A stretch of 30,853 nucleotides of DNA, taken from contig JAEYOR010000015.1 in assembly GCA_023411615.1 (NCBI GenBank), positions 1 to 30,853 of the forward strand, written 5' to 3'. Below, in pieces: positions 23,383 through 30,853 of this stretch. A model generated the notes under the pieces. The model made no database searches and was not told the origin of the DNA. It saw nothing but the letters and a program-made list of their open reading frames with translations. Positions within the stretch are counted from its first letter, which is position 1, and each line of letters begins with the position of its first letter. Both the position numbers and the translations under genes were made by a program. This DNA comes from Actinomycetes bacterium. GTDB taxonomy: Bacteria; Actinomycetota; Actinomycetes; Actinomycetales; Demequinaceae.

Positions 23383-24545
23383 GGCTCCTGCGGCTGCCGT
23401 TCGAGGAGAACCACCGCTTCGTAGTGCTCGGTGTGGGGGAACATATCGAGCAATCTGGCCCGGGTGGGCCGGAGCGACGGCATCGCGGCAAGATCTCGCG
23501 CAAGGGTCTGGGCATTGCAACTCGAATAGACGACTCGCCCCAGTCCACTGTTCTCAAGCCACCCCGCGAGCATGGCGCCGATGCCGCGTCGGGGCGGGTT
23601 GACGATGACGACGTCCGGTGCGGCATGTCGCTCGGCCCACACCGTCGCGTCGGCCACCTCGAACTGCGCGCCCTCTGCACCCGGGACGCCTGCCGCCACC
23701 ATCTCGGCCGCCGATTCCCGAGCCGAAGCGATCGCCTGCTCCGCCACTTCCACACCTGTCACCTCGCGCCCCGGCGCCACACAGTGGAGAGCAAAACCGC
23801 CGACGCCGCAATAGAGGTCCCACACCGAGCGTGGTGAGGTCTCGCCAACCCAGGCGGCGACCTGGGCGTAGAGCTCGCGGGCGATCGCGGTGTTGGTTTG
23901 GAAGAAGCTCTGTGGCCTGAGGTGGAGCGTCACCTCCCCGAGCGGCATCGAGAGGGTCTCCTGCTCGGTCAGCATGATCTCGCGTTCCCCTTCGAGCACA
24001 GCCTTGTGCTCGGGGAGCACATTGAGGCTCGCAACGGCGAGGTGTGGGAGCTGCTCGCGCAGCCACGGCAGATGCTTGAGCAGGCGTGCGTGTGCCTCTG
24101 TAGATCGCATGACGAAGCGGACCATCACCTCGCCGGATGGAGATCCAGTGACGAGAATGTGCTTGAGCTCGCCGCTGCGGCGGGTCACGTTATACGGCTC
24201 AAGCGCGGCACGCGTGATGAAGCTCGCAAGCACAGGAAGTGCTGCGGATATCGGTGGCTCGTAGAGCGGGCAGTCGCGCAGATCGATGCCCACTCCGTCG
24301 GGGTCGAGGATCCCCACCGTGGGAGCATCGACAGTTCCCGCCACCACCATCTTTGCTTTGGACCGGAAGTGGCTGGGGGCGCTCACCAGGGGTGCATCCC
24401 ACGCGATGCCAGCCCCAGCGTCGGCCGTATGGGCGGCGAGCAACTGACGCAGCGCGTGTTCCTTGTCCGTCACTTGACGATCGTGAGGTGTCTCAAGGAG
24501 AGTGCAGGACCGGCACCGGCCCGTCGCATAGGCGACGCATTCCAT
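23379..24545 (-). CDS. rlmC: 23S rRNA (uracil-C5)-methyltransferase, RlmC-like
   Basis: A 388-residue SAM-dependent RNA m5U methyltransferase of the TrmA/RlmCD family. The N-terminus MECVAYATGRCRSC closely matches that of E. coli RlmC, giving iron-sulphur cysteines 3, 11 and 14, with Cys92 (LRDCPLYE) as fourth ligand. The RNA-binding/catalytic part has LRPQSFFQTNTAIARELYAQV (209-229), the SAM motif DLYCGVGGFALH (243-254), VVIVNPPRRGIG and the catalytic Cys343 in YSSCNAQTLARDL. The absence of a TRAM domain at the N-terminus also fits RlmC. The start is seven bases after the stop of the permease gene upstream, so the two are co-transcribed. Confidence 0.9.
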   Translation of the reverse strand: MECVAYATGRCRSCTLLETPHDRQVTDKEHALRQLLAAHTADAGAGIAWDAPLVSAPSHFRSKAKMVVAGTVDAPTVGILDPDGVGIDLRDCPLYEPPISAALPVLASFITRAALEPYNVTRRSGELKHILVTGSPSGEVMVRFVMRSTEAHARLLKHLPWLREQLPHLAVASLNVLPEHKAVLEGEREIMLTEQETLSMPLGEVTLHLRPQSFFQTNTAIARELYAQVAAWVGETSPRSVWDLYCGVGGFALHCVAPGREVTGVEVAEQAIASARESAAEMVAAGVPGAEGAQFEVADATVWAERHAAPDVVIVNPPRRGIGAMLAGWLENSGLGRVVYSSCNAQTLARDLAAMPSLRPTRARLLDMFPHTEHYEAVVLLERQPQEP

Positions 24546-24552
24546 GCGGTGA

Positions 24553-25839
24553 CTAGCCTCGCTTGCGGCGCTTGCGCACTCGAATCTGGGTGGTGGTCAC
24601 GCGCTCGCGAGCGCGGCGGAGGGCCTCCTTCGACTTCTCCGCGATGAGGGGGATCTGGCCTGTCAGCGGCCTCTCGTCCTCGCGAGACAAGACGAACTCC
24701 GCGTGCATGCCCCGCCCAAATGCCACGGTGAAGGCGAGGATCGGCACCGCGATGACGGCTCCCGCGAGACCTGCCAAGAGGGTGCCGCTTGAGACTGCGA
24801 GGAGGATCGCCATCGGGTGCACGGAGGCCGCCTTGCCAAAGAGCCACGGGTAGAGGACGTTGCCCTCCACCTGCTGCACCACAAGGACGATGATGAGCAT
24901 GATGAGGGCGGATTTCCAGCCGCCGTCGACGAGCGCGACGAGCACGGCGATCGCTCCCGAGATACCGGCACCAAACATCGGCACAAAGGAGAAGAGGAAC
25001 ACCGCGATCGCGATGGGCAGGGCAAGCGGTACCCCGAGGAGCCAGGCACCAGTGCCAATGCCCACCGCGTCGATGAAGGCGACAAACACCGAGGTTTGGG
25101 TGTAGCGGCGTAGCGAAATCCATCCGGCGTACCCGGCTTTATTGACACTTTCTCGCGCCTTGACGGGCAGGATGCTGACAAAGAAGCGCCACATCTGCGC
25201 GCCGTCACGCATAAAGAAGAAGAGCGAGATGAGCGCAAGGACCACCCCGGCAACGAGTGCGGCGATCGTGTTGGTGACGTCGAGAGCGCCAGAGGCGAGA
25301 CCCCATGCGTTGTCTCGCACGGTGTTCTGCACGCCTGCCACAGCCTCATCGATCTGCTCGCTCGATACGTGGAGGGGCCCGTCAACGAGCCAATCGACAA
25401 GCGTGTCGAAGCCCTTTGTGGCGGAGCGACGCAAGCTCGCAAAGCCACTCATGACAGATGCACCCACGGCATAGGAGAGGCCCGCCACCGCTGAGACAAG
25501 CATGAGGATGGCGAGCAGCGCCCCAAGTGACCGCGGAATGTGCCACCGCTCCATGTGGGTGACAAGACGTTCAAGCGGAGCGGCGATGAGGAGGGCGATG
25601 ACGAGCGGGAGCACAATGGCGCCCAGAACGGCGATGACGTTCCACAGCGCAATGAGGACGAGGCCCACAACAATGAGCCGCCACGCCCACGCTGCGGCAA
25701 CTCGTAACGGGAGCGGGACGGACAGCTGTGCGTCCCGAGGTGCGTCCTCGCCGTCGTGCACCATCGCCTCCGCCACGGCACTCACGCCGCTCACGGCGTC
25801 GGGACCTTCGCCCACTTCACGATGCTCTTCGCCTGCCAT
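24553..25839 (-). CDS. AI-2E family transporter (membrane permease)
   Basis: A 428-residue polytopic membrane protein of the AI-2E/PerM family. After an acidic N-terminus of about 45 residues come paired helices (WRLIVVGLVLIALWNVIAVLGAIVLPLVIALLIAAPLERLV), a cytosolic helical stretch (SSEQIDEAVAGVQNTVRDN), then LVAGVVLALISLFFFMRDG and the conserved QQVEGNVLYPWLFGKAASVHPMAILLAV. The C-terminus is basic (RVRKRRKRG). Substrates of this family differ; autoinducer export is not proven for most. The start at 25839 is chosen over 25926 because TACGCT lies six bases upstream and the acidic region begins there. It is 70 bp from divergent msrA. Confidence 0.9.
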   Translation of the reverse strand: MAGEEHREVGEGPDAVSGVSAVAEAMVHDGEDAPRDAQLSVPLPLRVAAAWAWRLIVVGLVLIALWNVIAVLGAIVLPLVIALLIAAPLERLVTHMERWHIPRSLGALLAILMLVSAVAGLSYAVGASVMSGFASLRRSATKGFDTLVDWLVDGPLHVSSEQIDEAVAGVQNTVRDNAWGLASGALDVTNTIAALVAGVVLALISLFFFMRDGAQMWRFFVSILPVKARESVNKAGYAGWISLRRYTQTSVFVAFIDAVGIGTGAWLLGVPLALPIAIAVFLFSFVPMFGAGISGAIAVLVALVDGGWKSALIMLIIVLVVQQVEGNVLYPWLFGKAASVHPMAILLAVSSGTLLAGLAGAVIAVPILAFTVAFGRGMHAEFVLSREDERPLTGQIPLIAEKSKEALRRARERVTTTQIRVRKRRKRG

Positions 25840-25909
25840 GGTGCGAGCGTATCGCGCGCATGGAACACGGCGGGTGTGCATCGCGTTGGTGAGAACGGAG
25901 GTATGAACA

Positions 25910-26554
25910 ATGCTTGGCGTGGACAAGACTCACATGGTGACCAAAGATGAGGCTCTCGCGGGCCGCAACGCCCCGGTGCAGATTGCGGATCGGCACATGG
26001 TGCTCGGATCCCCGATGAAGGGTCCGTGGCCCGCCGGCATGGAAGTTCTCTATGTGGGCATGGGCTGCTTCTGGGGTGCCGAGCGCATCTTCTGGCAACT
26101 GGATGGCGTGTACTCGACTGCCGCCGGATACATGGGCGGCTGGACCGCGAATCCCACATATGAGGAGACGTGCACGTCCCGCACTGGTCATGCTGAAGTG
26201 GTGCAGGTGGTCTTTGACCCCACAAAGGTGAACCTCGACGCTCTGTTTGCCGCGTTCTGGGAGAACCACGACCCAACTACTCCCAACCGCCAGGGCAATG
26301 ACATCGGCACTCAGTACCGGAGCGCGATCTTTGCGACGAGCCCCGAGCAGTTCCAGGCGGCGCGCGCTTCCGCAGAGCGCTACCAATTGCGCCTCACCGA
26401 GCAGGGCTTTGGGATCATTTCTACGCAGATCGTGGACGCGGCCGACGCTGGGGACGGGCAGTTCTATTACGCGGAGGACTACCACCAGCAGTACCTCTAC
26501 AAGAACCCTGGCGGATACTGCAATCACGGTTTCTGCCAGGTCAGTTACGCCTGA
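25910..26554 (+). CDS. msrA: Peptide methionine-S-sulfoxide reductase MsrA
   Basis: MsrA repairs oxidised methionine (S-sulfoxide) in proteins, using thioredoxin for recycling. The 214 residues contain the active-site GCFWGAER with nucleophilic Cys53 and the typical AAGYMGGWTANPTYEETCTSRTGHAEVVQVVFDP. Glu and Tyr active-site residues lie in WENHDPTTPNRQGNDIGTQYRSAIF. The C-terminal GGYCNHGFCQ carries resolving cysteines 204 and 209. The N-terminal extension of about 45 residues resembles longer bacterial forms. GGAGG lies eight bases before the ATG. The esterase gene converges from the right with a 15-bp gap. Confidence 0.96.
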   Translation: MLGVDKTHMVTKDEALAGRNAPVQIADRHMVLGSPMKGPWPAGMEVLYVGMGCFWGAERIFWQLDGVYSTAAGYMGGWTANPTYEETCTSRTGHAEVVQVVFDPTKVNLDALFAAFWENHDPTTPNRQGNDIGTQYRSAIFATSPEQFQAARASAERYQLRLTEQGFGIISTQIVDAADAGDGQFYYAEDYHQQYLYKNPGGYCNHGFCQVSYA

Positions 26555-26569
26555 TCCAGTGGGTCGACG

Positions 26570-27556
26570 TTAGGCGGCAAGCACTCCCGCCAAGAAGGCG
26601 ATTTGCCGCTCGCGTTGGTGCATGTCGCCGCCCTCGTGATCGTTGAAGGCGTACACCTCGATGTCCTTTCGAACGTCGCCCGCCTTGGAGCCGTAGTTGT
26701 TGTACGCGGCAAAGACCGTAGAGGGCGGGCAGATCTGATCCATGAGCGCCACTGACCACAGGGCCGGGGCCGTGGCGCGTTTGGCATGGTTCACACCGTC
26801 GATGTAGCTGAGGGTGGCGAACACCTGCTTCTCAACGTCGCGGTGGACCGAGAGGTACTTGGTGATCTCGGCGTATGGGAGAGCATCGCTCAGTGCCACC
26901 GCGCGGCGGAAGTGGCACAAGAAGGGCACGTCGGTCAGCACTGCAGCGAGATCCGGCACGAGTCCCGCCACCGCGAGCGCCACTCCCCCGCCTTGAGACA
27001 TGCCCGCGAAGACGACGCGGCGCGGGTCCACGCCGGGCAGTTCGCGGGCCGCATCGACGCCGCGCACCGCATCCGTGACGACTCGGCGGTAGTAGTACTG
27101 CTCTGGGTCGAGCACGCCGCGCGTCATGAAGCCGGGGGTATGCGGGCCGGCCACGCCAGCGTCGGCCGTATCCCCACCGTTGCCCCAGTTGCTGCCTTGG
27201 CCGCGCGTGTCGATAAAGAGGTGGGCATACCCAGCGGACGGCCAGAGGGTGTGCTCGATGGCGAGGCCTCGCCCGCCGCCATAGCCGGCGATCTGGACGA
27301 TGCACGGCAGGGGGTCGGTGACGCCGGCCGGACGCGCGTACCAGGCTTTGATGAGCTCGCCACCAAAGCCTGGATACGTCACATCACGGATCTCAACGTG
27401 CGGGAGAAGAGGGTGCGGGTCGCCAAGGACGGGCGCCCCGCCATGCGCTCTCGCCTCGCGGAGAGTGCGCTCCCAGAACGCGTCGAAGTCACTCGGTTCT
27501 TGAACCTCGGGCGTGTAGGATCGCAACTGCTCCAGCGGTAGATCAGTGTGGGCCAC
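26570..27556 (-). CDS. Acetylxylan esterase / cephalosporin-C deacetylase family (CE7) hydrolase
   Basis: A 328-residue alpha/beta hydrolase of carbohydrate esterase family 7, expected to remove acetyl groups from short xylo-oligosaccharides and related compounds in the cytoplasm. The catalytic triad can be read as Ser187 (FAGMSQGGG), Asp273 (VALMDQICPPST) and His307 (FNDHEGG). The oxyanion region QIAGYGGGRG and the CE7 RGQGSNWGNGGDT motif near 118-130 are present. There is no signal peptide. It starts with GTG, and CAGAAT six bases upstream suggests a leaderless mRNA. The BI-1 gene lies just upstream on the same strand (18-bp gap). No other xylan genes are in the window. Confidence 0.93.
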   Translation of the reverse strand: MAHTDLPLEQLRSYTPEVQEPSDFDAFWERTLREARAHGGAPVLGDPHPLLPHVEIRDVTYPGFGGELIKAWYARPAGVTDPLPCIVQIAGYGGGRGLAIEHTLWPSAGYAHLFIDTRGQGSNWGNGGDTADAGVAGPHTPGFMTRGVLDPEQYYYRRVVTDAVRGVDAARELPGVDPRRVVFAGMSQGGGVALAVAGLVPDLAAVLTDVPFLCHFRRAVALSDALPYAEITKYLSVHRDVEKQVFATLSYIDGVNHAKRATAPALWSVALMDQICPPSTVFAAYNNYGSKAGDVRKDIEVYAFNDHEGGDMHQRERQIAFLAGVLAA

Positions 27557-27574
27557 AGGCCCATTCTGGCAGGC

Positions 27575-28342
27575 TTAGCGGCGCAGGTAACCGATGAGGC
27601 GCAGCATCTCGAGGTAGATCCAGATGATGGCGAATACTAGGCCGTATGCAGCGGTCCACTCCCACTTTGCGGGAAGGCCGTTGCGCACGCCGTTGGCCAC
27701 AAAGTCGAAGTCGCTGATCAGCATGAAGGCACCAACGGCGATGGCGAAGACCGACAGGACCAGGCCGAACGGGATGTTGGTGCCGGTGATCGTCACCTCA
27801 CGCATGTTGAAGTCCCCGAAGTAGACCATCGCAAAGTTCACGAGCGAGAAGACCACGTACGCTGGCACCGCAACCGCGAGGAAGCGGTTGACCTTGCGCA
27901 TGTTGCGAATGCGGCCCGAGCGGTACACCGCGAGCGCCACGGCGAACACAACGGCAGTACCGGTAACGGCCTGCAAGATAATGCCGCCGTAGGCCGCCTC
28001 ATAACGCACCGAGATGCCGCCCACGGCGCCGCCGTAAAGGGCGATGGTGATGGCGTACAGCGCGGGGCGCGGCTCCGAGGAACCAAAAGCAACAATGAGC
28101 GAGAACGCGAAGGCCGCCATACCGAGCGGCAGTGCGATGCTCGGGAAGAACATCCCGACGATGACAGCGGCACCCGCACCGAGCAGGAACAGCGAGGCGG
28201 CCTTGGCGATGACGCCGTCGAAGCTCATGCGGCCGGTGGGCTCACCAACGACGGTGCCCTCGGCGCCTTCGGCGGGCAGATCAAAGCCGACGGTGGCGCC
28301 GGGCTTGAACTGTTCGGACTGTGAGAAAACGGGGTTAGCCAC
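27575..28342 (-). CDS. Bax inhibitor-1 / YccA family membrane protein
   Basis: A 255-residue membrane protein of the BI-1/YccA group as found in actinobacteria. The cytosolic N-terminus (ANPVFSQSEQF, about 45 residues) matches the actinobacterial family. Seven hydrophobic helices follow, from FDGVIAKAASLFLLGAGAAVIVGMFF to the last, WTAAYGLVFAIIWIYLEMLRLIGYLRR. The conserved aspartates SDFDFVANGV sit in the sixth loop, where calcium-leak activity of the family is proposed; its role in bacteria is uncertain. A longer frame to 28381 exists, but the GTG at 28342 is chosen because AAGGAG lies five to six bases upstream and the conserved ANPVF follows. Confidence 0.92.
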   Translation of the reverse strand: MANPVFSQSEQFKPGATVGFDLPAEGAEGTVVGEPTGRMSFDGVIAKAASLFLLGAGAAVIVGMFFPSIALPLGMAAFAFSLIVAFGSSEPRPALYAITIALYGGAVGGISVRYEAAYGGIILQAVTGTAVVFAVALAVYRSGRIRNMRKVNRFLAVAVPAYVVFSLVNFAMVYFGDFNMREVTITGTNIPFGLVLSVFAIAVGAFMLISDFDFVANGVRNGLPAKWEWTAAYGLVFAIIWIYLEMLRLIGYLRR

Positions 28343-28422
28343 TATGTCTCCTTGAACAGGTGCAGAGGTACGGCCCGACAATACCGGGAAACCCCAGCGT
28401 CGGCGCCAATTGTGGCGATTTG

Positions 28423-28496
28423 TACCCCCGACGGGACTCGAACCCGCACTGTGCCGATTTTAAGTCGGCTGCCTCTGCCAATTGGGCTACGGGGGC
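28423..28496 (-). tRNA. tRNA with UAA anticodon, apparent tRNA-Leu, short variable loop
   Basis: Read on the minus strand this is a 74-base cloverleaf: acceptor GCCCCCG/CGGGGGT (G1-U72 wobble), D arm GCC...GGC, perfect anticodon stem GCCGA/TCGGC with loop CTTAAAA (anticodon UAA), five-base variable loop ACAGT, T arm GCGGG-TTCGAGT-CCCGT and discriminator A73. CCA is not encoded (ACAA follows). UAA reads the leucine codon UUA, which is rare here. Leucine tRNAs normally have a long variable arm of about 10-20 bases; this one has a type I body. The anticodon and discriminator suggest leucine, but charging identity needs proof. Confidence 0.8.
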
Positions 28497-28532
28497 GCGG
28501 ACACCACTCTCCCATTTCCAGCCGCCTGGCCG

Positions 28533-28698
28533 CGAACCGCCGCGCGTTGGTGCGGGCAGCGTCGGCCCCCTCCCGCTCCCGAAGCTGCGAACCGCTCACG
28601 CCTCCCCCACGATGCTCCGAACCGCTCGCACGGCCGACGCGCCGTGGTTGGGGCGGCTGGACGTCGCGGACACGGCGTGTCGAGGCACCCAGCGGTTC
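28533..28698. repeat. Dispersed CGAACCGC motif between ppx and the tRNA
   Basis: CGAACCGC occurs at 28533-28540, and extended as CGAACCGCTC at 28588-28597 and 28618-28627; its inverse AGCGGTTC is at 28691-28698. All are within the 295-bp gene-free stretch 28497-28791 between the tRNA and ppx. I see no ORF of merit in this stretch; it also holds the GGGGC tandem repeat and a GC hairpin after ppx (CCCGGC/GCCGGG, around 28756-28777). Confidence 0.45.
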
Positions 28699-28706
28699 AG
28701 AACTTC

Positions 28707-28731
28707 GGGGCGGGGCGGGGCGGGGCGGGGC
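28707..28731. repeat. Tandem GGGGC x5
   Basis: Five perfect copies of GGGGC in tandem on the plus strand, in the gap between the tRNA and ppx genes. The G runs could form a G-quadruplex when single-stranded. Such runs also arise by slippage, so copy number may vary between isolates. Confidence 0.85.
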
Positions 28732-28791
28732 GTGAGGGTTGGGCCGACGCGGGGGCCCGGCCGACGCTATAGCCGGGTTCGCGGTGGGCAG

Positions 28792-29742
28792 CTAGGCGCG
28801 CTCGGCTGCGGAGAACGCGATGCCGTCGAGAATGTCGTGCTCGCTCGTCACCACATGCGGCAACTCGCGCCCACCGGTCCGCACCGCCTCGCGCACGCGG
28901 CCCATCACTGTGTGCCACACCAAGGCGCCAGCACCGATGACGTCCACGCGTCCTGGGTGCATGAATCCCATCGCCGCGCGGGAGCCTCGTGACGCGTGGA
29001 GCAGCTCGTCACACGCCTCCATCGCGGCATCAATTGGCAACACCGCGCCGTTGATCCGGTTGCGGTCGTAGCGCGGGAGCGCGAGGGCCTGGGCGGTCAC
29101 GGTGGTGATCGAGCCAGCAAGACCGACGAGCGTGCGCGTGGCGGCGAAGTCCACCACCTCGCTCGCGGCATCGAGCGCCGCGTTGACGTCCGCCACGGCG
29201 GCACCAATCTCATCACCGGTGGGTGGGTCCGACGCGAGGTGGCGCTCCGTCATCCGCACACAGCCCACGTCCATCGAATACGCCGCGTCGGGCGCCGTCG
29301 TCCCGAGCACAAGTTCAGTGGAGCCGCCGCCGAGGTCGACCACCAAATAGGGAGCGTCGTGCCCCGCGTCGAGCACGCTCGTGGCACCACGGAAACTAAG
29401 CCGAGCCTCTTCCTCGCCGGACACCACCTCAGGGGCAACGCCAAGCCGGTCGACAATCCCATTAATGAACACGTCACGGTTACGCGCATCGCGCGTGGCA
29501 GAGGTCGCCACAAAACGAATCACGTCAACACTGTGCTCGCGGCATGACGCGGCGTAGCGATCTGCGGCGGCAAACGTTCGCTCAAGTGCTTCAGCTGCGA
29601 ACTCGCCTGTCTTGTCGACGCCCTGGCCAAGCCGTACCACCGTCATCTCGCGCACCACGTCAGTAAGACGTCGGTCGGCAACATCGGCAATGAGCAAGCG
29701 AATGGAATTGGTGCCGCAATCCACGGCAGCGACGCGGGTCAT
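28792..29742 (-). CDS. ppx: Exopolyphosphatase / pppGpp phosphohydrolase (Ppx/GppA family)
   Basis: A 316-residue member of the ASKHA-fold Ppx/GppA family, which removes terminal phosphates from polyphosphate or converts pppGpp to ppGpp. The phosphate-binding motifs are VAAVDCGTNSIRLL (residues 4-17), VVSGEEEARLSFRG, VVDLGGGSTELVLG (about 136-149) and GLAGSITTV. The short single-domain length, without the C-terminal HD-like part, matches actinobacterial Ppx1-type proteins. ATG at 29742 is preferred to GTG at 29748 because TAGGCT ends six bases before it. It lies 20 bp after DUF501 in the common order ftsB-DUF501-ppx. Substrate preference between polyphosphate and pppGpp is not resolved. Confidence 0.92.
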   Translation of the reverse strand: MTRVAAVDCGTNSIRLLIADVADRRLTDVVREMTVVRLGQGVDKTGEFAAEALERTFAAADRYAASCREHSVDVIRFVATSATRDARNRDVFINGIVDRLGVAPEVVSGEEEARLSFRGATSVLDAGHDAPYLVVDLGGGSTELVLGTTAPDAAYSMDVGCVRMTERHLASDPPTGDEIGAAVADVNAALDAASEVVDFAATRTLVGLAGSITTVTAQALALPRYDRNRINGAVLPIDAAMEACDELLHASRGSRAAMGFMHPGRVDVIGAGALVWHTVMGRVREAVRTGGRELPHVVTSEHDILDGIAFSAAERA

Positions 29743-29762
29743 GCGCACAGCCTAATCGCGGC

Positions 29763-30284
29763 TCACTCCGCATCCGCCCGTAGTGCGGCCCCGGGATCCT
29801 CACACGTACAGCGGGTGGGGCTCCATCGGTCCGCCATCATTGCGAGCGCCTCATCGCCAAGCGGGTTGACCCCCGGTCCTGCCGCGAGCGCATGGCCCAC
29901 CAACACATGCAGACACTTGACGCGATGCGGCATCCCACCTGCCGAGATCCCGTGGATCTCGGCCACATCATCAATCGCATTGCGCGCACTGAGGTATTGC
30001 TCGTGAGCGGCCTGGTACCGCAATTGGAGGTCGGGGTCGGCGGCGAGCCTGTCCTGCATCTCACGCATGACCCCAACGGCCTCAAGCTGGGACGCGGCGG
30101 CCACCGCACCCGGATGCGTCAAGTAGTACAGCGTCGGGAAGGGCGTGCCATCGGGAAGGCGAGGGAGCGTAGTGACGACACTCGGGTTGCCACATACGCA
30201 CCGCGCAGCAATAGCGACGACGCCGCGGGCAGGCCGGCCCAGTTGGGCATGGAGGACAGCCAATTCGGCGGGGGTCGCGCTCAT
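29763..30284 (-). CDS. DUF501 family protein
   Basis: A 173-residue DUF501 protein, a conserved actinobacterial family of unknown function. Landmarks are LGRPARGVVAIAARCVCGNPSVVTTLPRLPDGTPFPTLYYLTHP (about 16-59), the central helix REMQDRLAADPDLQLRYQAAHEQYLSARN, and GMPHRVKCLHVLVGHALAAGPGVNPLGDEAL. Cysteines in RCVCGNP, VKCLH and the terminal RCTCED could bind metal, a suggestion only. The start overlaps the end of ftsB by four bases (ATGA), so the two are translationally coupled. Position between a cell-division gene and ppx is conserved in actinobacteria but has not given a function. Confidence 0.9.
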   Translation of the reverse strand: MSATPAELAVLHAQLGRPARGVVAIAARCVCGNPSVVTTLPRLPDGTPFPTLYYLTHPGAVAAASQLEAVGVMREMQDRLAADPDLQLRYQAAHEQYLSARNAIDDVAEIHGISAGGMPHRVKCLHVLVGHALAAGPGVNPLGDEALAMMADRWSPTRCTCEDPGAALRADAE

Positions 30285-30838
30285 CCGCCCAAGTCTATGT
30301 TGGTGCCCGGCGCGGGCGTGGCAGGAGTGTCGCCTCCCGGAACCGTCTGCATCGTGACGGCAGGCTGGGGCTCATCCGACGTGGCGGGCGGGGGCATCGG
30401 CGCCGCGGGCGCCGCACCGTCGCGCTCCATCGTTGACCACAGCCGCTCGTACCAGGGCCCCTCCGATGTTGGGTCCTCACCCTCCGCAAGGGCGTCCACG
30501 GAGCCCTCAGCAGCAGGGCGCGCGAGTTCAGGATCGAGGACACGGAACGGGCTTTCGCCGGGGAACACGTAGGCGAGGCGTTCACGCGCCTGCGCCTGTA
30601 CATAGTTGGGGTCTTCCCAGCGAGCAAGCTCGGCCTGAAGGGCATCCACCTCCGCCTGCGCCTCGGCACGCTCTGCCTGTAGCGCCTCGTATTCGTCCTG
30701 CTGCTCGGCAAATACCCGCAGTGATGGCCACACAAGAGCGAAGGCCAGCGCAATGACGGCGGCAAGCACGAGAACGCGCCATGACAGCACCGCGGCAAAC
30801 GAGCCCCTTGCGGGAGCCGCCTCAATGCGCGGCTTCAC
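30281..30838 (-). CDS. ftsB: Septum formation initiator, FtsB/DivIC family
   Basis: A 185-residue bitopic division protein of the FtsB/DivIC family, which joins FtsQ and FtsL at the septum. A short basic cytoplasmic N-terminus leads to one transmembrane helix (SWRVLVLAAVIALAFALVWPSL, about 19-40). An outside coiled coil follows (EQQDEYEALQAERAEAQAEVDALQAELARWEDPNYVQAQARERLAYVFPGE), where WEDPNYVQAQARERL is the family signature. The C-terminal 80 residues are Pro/Ala-rich and low in complexity, a long tail usual in actinobacteria. The start is a GTG at 30838, 15 bases from the window edge, so an upstream alternative cannot be excluded. Downstream DUF501 overlaps by four bases. Confidence 0.9.
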   Translation of the reverse strand: MKPRIEAAPARGSFAAVLSWRVLVLAAVIALAFALVWPSLRVFAEQQDEYEALQAERAEAQAEVDALQAELARWEDPNYVQAQARERLAYVFPGESPFRVLDPELARPAAEGSVDALAEGEDPTSEGPWYERLWSTMERDGAAPAAPMPPPATSDEPQPAVTMQTVPGGDTPATPAPGTNIDLGG

Positions 30839-30853
30839 GCGAGGGGTTGAGCC

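Noticed and set aside
24470..25123. 217-codon ORF opposite frame of the AI-2E permease
   Set aside because: Same strand, different frame; Arg/Gly/His-rich shadow without homology features.
28423..28496. Reading the tRNA as a lysine tRNA because the body resembles type I tRNAs
   Set aside because: The seven-base anticodon loop CTTAAAA places UAA at positions 34-36, not UUU or CUU.
1..30853. CRISPR arrays, insertion sequences, phage attachment sites
   Set aside because: No regularly spaced repeats, transposase-like ORFs or terminal inverted repeats were seen in the window.

Overview
The window is a high-GC chromosome segment from an actinomycete, most likely a Micrococcales-type Gram-positive. 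Evidence is the strong G/C third-position bias, the coproporphyrin-dependent haem pathway (hemE, cgoX, chdC, cpfC), the eno-side block ftsB-DUF501-ppx, DUF4307 beside greA, and the many genes that look leaderless, with a NANNNT hexamer usually six bases before the start codon. The family-level placement is an inference.

Layout. 1-7.8 kb: a peptide-type ABC binding lipoprotein, rmuC with a CRP-type palindrome between them, ispH divergent from xseA, then xseB and a PfkB sugar kinase, bracketed by two small paralogous leucine-rich-repeat-variant proteins. 8-11.1 kb: a small unknown ORF, fumarase fumC and a type II NADH dehydrogenase whose ribosome-binding site lies in a perfect hairpin. 11.2-13.0 kb: an accessory insert, namely a restriction-modification pair made of a BglII-family endonuclease and a convergent MT-A70-type methyltransferase with a fused C-terminal helix-turn-helix. 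The methyltransferase promoter holds two AGATCT sites inside a perfect inverted repeat. 13.2-19.1 kb: the haem operon hemE-cgoX-chdC-cpfC-DUF2218 on the minus strand, divergent from hemA across a 43-bp mirror-symmetric promoter. 19.1-25.8 kb: PIN-PhoH protein, a cis-prenyl transferase, a hemolysin III-type membrane protein with a palindrome abutting its start, a small membrane protein, DUF4307, greA, an RlmC-like rRNA methyltransferase and an AI-2E-type permease. 25.9-30.8 kb: msrA, an acetylxylan-esterase-like hydrolase, a BI-1 family membrane protein, an unusual tRNA with a UAA anticodon, ppx, DUF501 and ftsB.

How the genes work together. Most of the window is housekeeping: haem synthesis from glutamyl-tRNA (hemA) and uroporphyrinogen (hemE) to haem b, respiration (ndh, fumC), DNA repair (rmuC, xseAB), isoprenoid synthesis (ispH, cis-prenyl transferase), RNA modification and transcription fidelity (rlmC, greA) and oxidative repair (msrA). 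The restriction-modification pair is the clear accessory element, and its promoter architecture suggests self-regulation. Four convergent gene pairs share exactly four bases at their stop codons, so the chromosome here is very compact.
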